This document shows, piece by piece, positions 15,011 through 18,008 of a stretch of DNA of 18,008 nt. The DNA comes from UBA11612 sp964475755 (GTDB taxonomy: Bacteria > Pseudomonadota > Alphaproteobacteria > Rhodospirillales > Rhodospirillaceae). Under the pieces are notes generated by a model. It did no database searches. It was given only the letters and a program-made list of their open reading frames with translations, and had not been told where the DNA came from. Where the stretch lies: positions 1 to 18,008 of the forward strand of contig CAYYXR010000048.1 of the NCBI GenBank assembly GCA_964475755.1, written 5' to 3'. The position numbers were made by a program, and so were the translations under genes. Each line of letters opens with the position of its first letter. The first letter of the stretch is position 1.

Positions 15011-16393
15011 CTATTCGGCGGCGAGGCGGCTTTCGCCAAGCCACTGCGCTAAGTCGGCCTTCGCTCGATCAGCGAGAGCTTTCTTACGGTCGCGCCCTTT
15101 TAGGCGCCGTCCTTTGTCACCACGGGCGTCTATGTCCGGGAATAATCCGAAATTGATATTCATGGGTTGAAATGTTTGCGCATCGGCACCGCCGGTAATA
15201 TGGGCGAGCAAGGCACCCATCGCCGTGGTGGGAGGTGGGCAGGCAAGCTCCCGGCCTAATGCTTCCGCCGCGGCAAATCTGCCGGCCATAAGTCCTACGG
15301 CGGCGCTTTCAACGTATCCTTCACAGCCCGTAATCTGTCCGGCAAAGCGCAGGCGTGTTTCGGCTCTGAGCCTGAGGGTGTTGTCCAGTAGGCGCGGGGA
15401 GTTGATAAACGTATTGCGGTGGATGCCGCCCAATCGTGCAAACGACGCGGTCTCCAGCCCGGGAATGGTTTGGAATATCCGGACTTGTTCACCGTGCTTC
15501 AGCTTTGTTTGAAACCCAACCATGTTGAACAAAGTTGCGAGCGCATTGTCTTGCCGCAACTGAACGACCGCGTGGGGTCTTCGCCCGGTTCGTGGATCTC
15601 GAAGTCCAACCGGTTTCATCGGACCATAAGCGAGGGTATCCATGCCGCGTTCGGACATAACTTCTATGGGAAGGCACCCTTCAAAATAGGGTGTGTCTTT
15701 TTCCCAATCCTTGAATTCGGTTTTTTCGGCATCACGCAGCGCCTGCACAAAGGATTCATATTGATCTTTATCGAGAGGACAGTTGATGTAGTCCGCTCCG
15801 CCGCCTTCCACCTCCGCGCCTTTATCGTAGCGGGACTGAAACCAAGCGACGTCGAAATCGATGCTGTCTTTGTGAACAATGGGCGCAATGGCGTCAAAAA
15901 ACGCCAGCGCATCTTCGCCGGTTAGTTCGCGGATTGCCGCGCCCAACGAAGGAGAGGTCAGGGGGCCTGTCGCTAGTATGACGGAAGACCACTCCGGCGG
16001 CGGCAATCCCGGTATCTCTCCCCGCTCGATGGTAATGAGCGGGTGTGATTCCAGAGCCTGCTGTACGCCGGCGGAAAATCGGTCACGGTCAACGGCGAGC
16101 GCCGCGCCTGCCGGGACCCTATGCGTGTCCCCCTGGGACAAAACGAGGGAATTGCACCGGCGCATTTCCTCGTGCAGTAATCCGACAGCATTGTAGTCGG
16201 CATCGTCAGACCGAAACGAATTGGAGCAAACCAGTTCGGCAAGGCCATCGGTCTTATGCGCTTCGGTTTTGCGAATAGGGCGCATTTCGTGCAGCACGAC
16301 GGGCACGCCGGAATTCGCGATCTGCCACGCAGCCTCGCTGCCCGCAAGGCCGCCGCCCACGACATGAATTGCTGTTGCTGGACGCACGTTCAA
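15011..16393 (-). CDS. trmFO: folate-dependent tRNA (uracil-54-C5)-methyltransferase TrmFO
   Basis: TrmFO makes 5-methyluridine at position 54 of tRNA with methylenetetrahydrofolate and FADH2. The 460-residue product has the FAD-binding motif VVGGGLAGSEAAW at 11-23, the catalytic-Cys segment ELVCSNSFRSD (Cys56) and the second Cys in PYFEGCLPIEVM (Cys240), PMKPVGLRDPRTG, QTKLKHGEQVRIFQTIPGLE, and the GQITGCEGYVESAAVGLMAGR block. These match known TrmFO proteins. The start appears to be TTG 16393, 4 bases after GAGGA; GTG 16387 is an alternative, and no ATG lies upstream. It follows the response-regulator gene by 24 bases on the same strand, so the two may be co-transcribed. Confidence 0.95.
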   Translation of the reverse strand: MNVRPATAIHVVGGGLAGSEAAWQIANSGVPVVLHEMRPIRKTEAHKTDGLAELVCSNSFRSDDADYNAVGLLHEEMRRCNSLVLSQGDTHRVPAGAALAVDRDRFSAGVQQALESHPLITIERGEIPGLPPPEWSSVILATGPLTSPSLGAAIRELTGEDALAFFDAIAPIVHKDSIDFDVAWFQSRYDKGAEVEGGGADYINCPLDKDQYESFVQALRDAEKTEFKDWEKDTPYFEGCLPIEVMSERGMDTLAYGPMKPVGLRDPRTGRRPHAVVQLRQDNALATLFNMVGFQTKLKHGEQVRIFQTIPGLETASFARLGGIHRNTFINSPRLLDNTLRLRAETRLRFAGQITGCEGYVESAAVGLMAGRFAAAEALGRELACPPPTTAMGALLAHITGGADAQTFQPMNINFGLFPDIDARGDKGRRLKGRDRKKALADRAKADLAQWLGESRLAAE

Positions 16394-16417
16394 AATGTCC
16401 TCGTACAGCGGTTGAAG

Positions 16418-16867
16418 CTACTTTTTCCTCGCGGTGTTTGATTCCGCCGCTTCCGGTGAATGCCCGATACTGCGCTGCGCCAATACTTTTTTCACCGTGC
16501 TTATCAGAAAGTCGGCAGACACCGGTTTCATTAAGTACCCCTGCATACCGCGTCTGACCGCCGCTTGATAGGTTTCTGTATCGGTGCGGCTCGTTAAAAC
16601 GACCATCGGCAGGTTTCGGGGCTTTAGCGACTTTGCGGAGCGGACCTTGCGAATCATGGCCAGGCCGCTTGAATTCGGAAGCACGAGATCGACCAAAGCC
16701 AGTTCAATTTCAAGGCCTGCGTCTTTGAACATATGGTAAAGAGCTTCTTCGGCGTTTCCCGCCGTGACGACGTTTGGAAAGCCGCCGTTTTTGAGAAAAG
16801 CCACGATAAAGTCGCGCACGGCTCTGTCATCTTCCACGACCAAAATGCATTTAATGGGCTTGCTCAT
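16418..16867 (-). CDS. single-domain (receiver-only) response regulator
   Basis: This 149-residue protein is a stand-alone REC domain with no DNA-binding output domain. From ATG 16867 the acidic pocket is Glu12-Asp13-Asp14, the phosphoacceptor Asp60 sits in LALVDLVLPNSSG, Thr92 lies in VVLTSRTD and Lys114 in YLMKPV: all receiver key residues are present. About 25 polar residues follow the domain (HSPEAAESNTARKK). A TTG at 16876 could add three residues and has a closer GAGG. Such proteins act as phosphorelay intermediates or by protein contact, as CheY does. The cognate kinase is not in the window. It lies upstream of trmFO and divergent from the DUF4170/SRPBCC gene. Confidence 0.92.
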   Translation of the reverse strand: MSKPIKCILVVEDDRAVRDFIVAFLKNGGFPNVVTAGNAEEALYHMFKDAGLEIELALVDLVLPNSSGLAMIRKVRSAKSLKPRNLPMVVLTSRTDTETYQAAVRRGMQGYLMKPVSADFLISTVKKVLAQRSIGHSPEAAESNTARKK

Positions 16868-17017
16868 TTGAAGCAATTGGCCTCTTTGCAGTACGATCTA
16901 GCTTGGCAATCCAATTTATGGTTGAACCATACTTTAAAAGTTCGCCTGCATAAACGTTTTTGAAACTCAAGCGTTGCGCGTATGGACTCTGTAGTCAGAA
17001 CCACGGAAAGATAAGTC
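16868..17017. promoter_or_regulatory. divergent intergenic region with two abutting palindromes
   Basis: This AT-rich 150-base spacer separates the response-regulator gene (leftward) from the DUF4170-SRPBCC gene (rightward). It contains TATGGTT-G-AACCATA at 16917-16931, a perfect 7-1-7 inverted repeat, directly abutting ACTTT-A-AAAGT at 16931-16941 (5-1-5). Palindromes of this size in a divergent spacer can be operators, but no regulator is known here. A weak plus-strand promoter, TTGAAA (16960-16965) and TATGGA (16981-16986), has a short 15-base spacer. GGAAAG at 17005-17010 lies 7 bases before the rightward ATG and is a likely ribosome-binding site. Confidence 0.4.
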
Positions 17018-17848
17018 ATGCCAGAACAACAATTCTATGTGGTGGGCGGGGAATACGCCGATACGAATTTCACAATTCCGGCACCGGGCACAGAGCTGGA
17101 GTCGCATGGCCCCTTCAGTGAGCGTGAAGCTAAGATTTGTTGGCGCGAACTGACTGGCAAAACCGTCGACAATGCGATGGTGCGCTACTTTCTCAAAGCG
17201 GCCGAGCAAACCAACAGCAAAATCTACTGGGTCGTTGGCGGCGAGTATGCCGACACTTCGTTCACGAAAACGGCGAACGGCAAGCAGATCGAGGTCTATG
17301 GGCCCTTCGAAAAATGGGAGGCGCTGGGATTTTGGCGCGGTTTTACCTCCAAAAGCGTGGATGATGCCCTCGTTCGTTACGACATCCGCGAGAACTATGA
17401 CCAGGACGGTGCATCCGGCGCAGCGCGGAAATTCAGTACGGCTGCGCAAGATGCGGCTGCGGCTGTGAAATCCGTGGTGATCAACAGGCCTGCTGAAGAC
17501 GTGTTTGCATTTCTTATGTCCGCTGAGAATTGGCCGAAGTGGGCAATTCACGGAATAAAATCCGTAAGCCCCGGAAGCGGGGGATACTGGGAATTGGAAA
17601 CGCCTTCCGGGCCGGCAAGATTCAAGCTTGAGGGTGATGCGTCCAGCGGGATTATTGATTCTACATTTGTGACCGGAGCCGGGGCGGACTGGAGTATTCC
17701 AGGCCGCGTCGTCAGCGCGGGCGGCGGCTCGGTTTTTGTAATGGTGTTTTCCAAGCCGCCGGGCATGAGCGACGAACAATTCAAGCAGGACATGAAACTG
17801 ACGGATGAAGAGTTCTCGGCACTTAAACGTCAGCTAGAGTCCCATTGA
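17018..17848 (+). CDS. two-repeat DUF4170 protein with C-terminal SRPBCC-like domain
   Basis: This is a 276-residue protein of unknown function. Two copies of a DUF4170-like unit lie in tandem: FYVVGGEYADTNF to VDNAMVRYF (about 6-58) and YWVVGGEYADTSF to VDDALVRYDI (about 70-123), sharing VVGGEYADT, GPF, W and VD-A-VRY positions. An Ala-rich linker follows, then at about 148-250 a segment resembling the SRPBCC (START/polyketide cyclase-like) fold: VVINRPAEDVFAFLMSAENWPKW and a later GSGGYWELETPSGPARFKLE. A charged helical tail ends the protein. DUF4170 units are usually found alone in small alphaproteobacterial proteins. No signal peptide is visible, so it is probably cytoplasmic. SRPBCC domains often bind hydrophobic ligands, but no ligand can be named. 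Confidence 0.7.
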   Translation: MPEQQFYVVGGEYADTNFTIPAPGTELESHGPFSEREAKICWRELTGKTVDNAMVRYFLKAAEQTNSKIYWVVGGEYADTSFTKTANGKQIEVYGPFEKWEALGFWRGFTSKSVDDALVRYDIRENYDQDGASGAARKFSTAAQDAAAAVKSVVINRPAEDVFAFLMSAENWPKWAIHGIKSVSPGSGGYWELETPSGPARFKLEGDASSGIIDSTFVTGAGADWSIPGRVVSAGGGSVFVMVFSKPPGMSDEQFKQDMKLTDEEFSALKRQLESH

Positions 17849-17863
17849 TATCTCTTTACTTGA

Positions 17864-18008
17864 TCATTCCGCAGATCCGGTTCCGGCAACTGGAATTTCC
17901 GTGCACCTGACCGGCGCGCAATAGTGAACCGCACCCGTAAGAGTATCAATGCGGTACATAAAACCGTTTGTCGAATTGGGTGAGGCAGCCAATTGGTAGC
18001 GCCCATCC
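17864..18008 (-). CDS. C-terminal end of a hypothetical protein, open at the right edge
   Basis: On the minus strand one frame is open from the window edge to a TGA at 17864-17866, giving the last 47 residues of a protein. They read DGRYQLAASPNSTNGFMYRI, then DTLTGAVHYCAPVRC and TEIPVAGTGSAE. The GRYQ...YRIDTLTG-V--C pattern resembles a short C-terminal motif seen in uncharacterised proteobacterial proteins (R-x-DT-x-TG with a following Cys). Codon choice looks natural, and the other two frames on this strand lack such character. It converges with the DUF4170-SRPBCC gene with a 15-base gap. The start and most of the protein are outside the window, so no function is proposed. Confidence 0.55.
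   Translation of the reverse strand, partial: DGRYQLAASPNSTNGFMYRIDTLTGAVHYCAPVRCTEIPVAGTGSAE

Noticed and set aside
16967..17779. Minus-strand open frame of 270 codons opposite the DUF4170 gene
   Set aside because: The plus strand shows two internal repeats with conserved residues and a good ribosome-binding site; the minus translation is Arg/His-rich and featureless.

Overview
The window looks like an alphaproteobacterial chromosome segment of the Rhodospirillales type, judged from gene content and order rather than from any search. It carries a long, well-conserved housekeeping neighbourhood: nagZ (3' end only) - M50 protease - scpA - scpB - tatA - tatB - tatC - serS - surE - pcm - LysM/LytM lipoprotein, then a DUF815-type ATPase on the minus strand, then yajC - secD - secF - Mth938-domain gene, a minus-strand PuuD-like membrane protein, and a squalene/phytoene-synthase-like gene. 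After that come minus-strand trmFO and a receiver-only response regulator. Plus-strand genes are tightly packed, with start/stop overlaps at nagZ/M50, scpA/scpB and tatB/tatC, so much of 598-8914 probably works as one or a few operons.

Left edge (1-939): one open frame reads through two unrelated protein pieces. Roughly the first 199 codons are a TonB-dependent receptor plug of a kind typical of Bacteroidota. From about base 598 it becomes the C-terminal third of NagZ. Everything downstream matches the usual alphaproteobacterial order after nagZ, so the receptor part is the foreign piece and an assembly chimera is the simplest explanation.

Middle (932-13379): protease, chromosome-segregation (ScpAB), twin-arginine export (TatABC), seryl-tRNA synthetase, stress and repair enzymes (SurE, Pcm), a cell-wall hydrolase-activator lipoprotein, and the Sec accessory complex (YajC-SecD-SecF). 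The gene after secF and the one at 14154 are bacterial relatives of the mitochondrial complex I assembly factors NDUFAF3 and NDUFAF6. Here an antiparallel PuuD-like membrane gene and a strong bidirectional hairpin terminator sit between them.

Right part (15011-18008): trmFO and the response regulator form a minus-strand pair. They diverge, across about 150 AT-rich bases containing two abutting palindromes, from a gene with an unusual architecture: two DUF4170-like repeats followed by an SRPBCC-like domain. The window ends inside a minus-strand gene of which only the last 47 codons are visible. No tRNA, rRNA, CRISPR array, insertion sequence or phage gene was recognised. Apart from the odd left edge and the right-hand accessory genes, this is an ordinary core region, and I do not see convincing evidence of a wholly new system.
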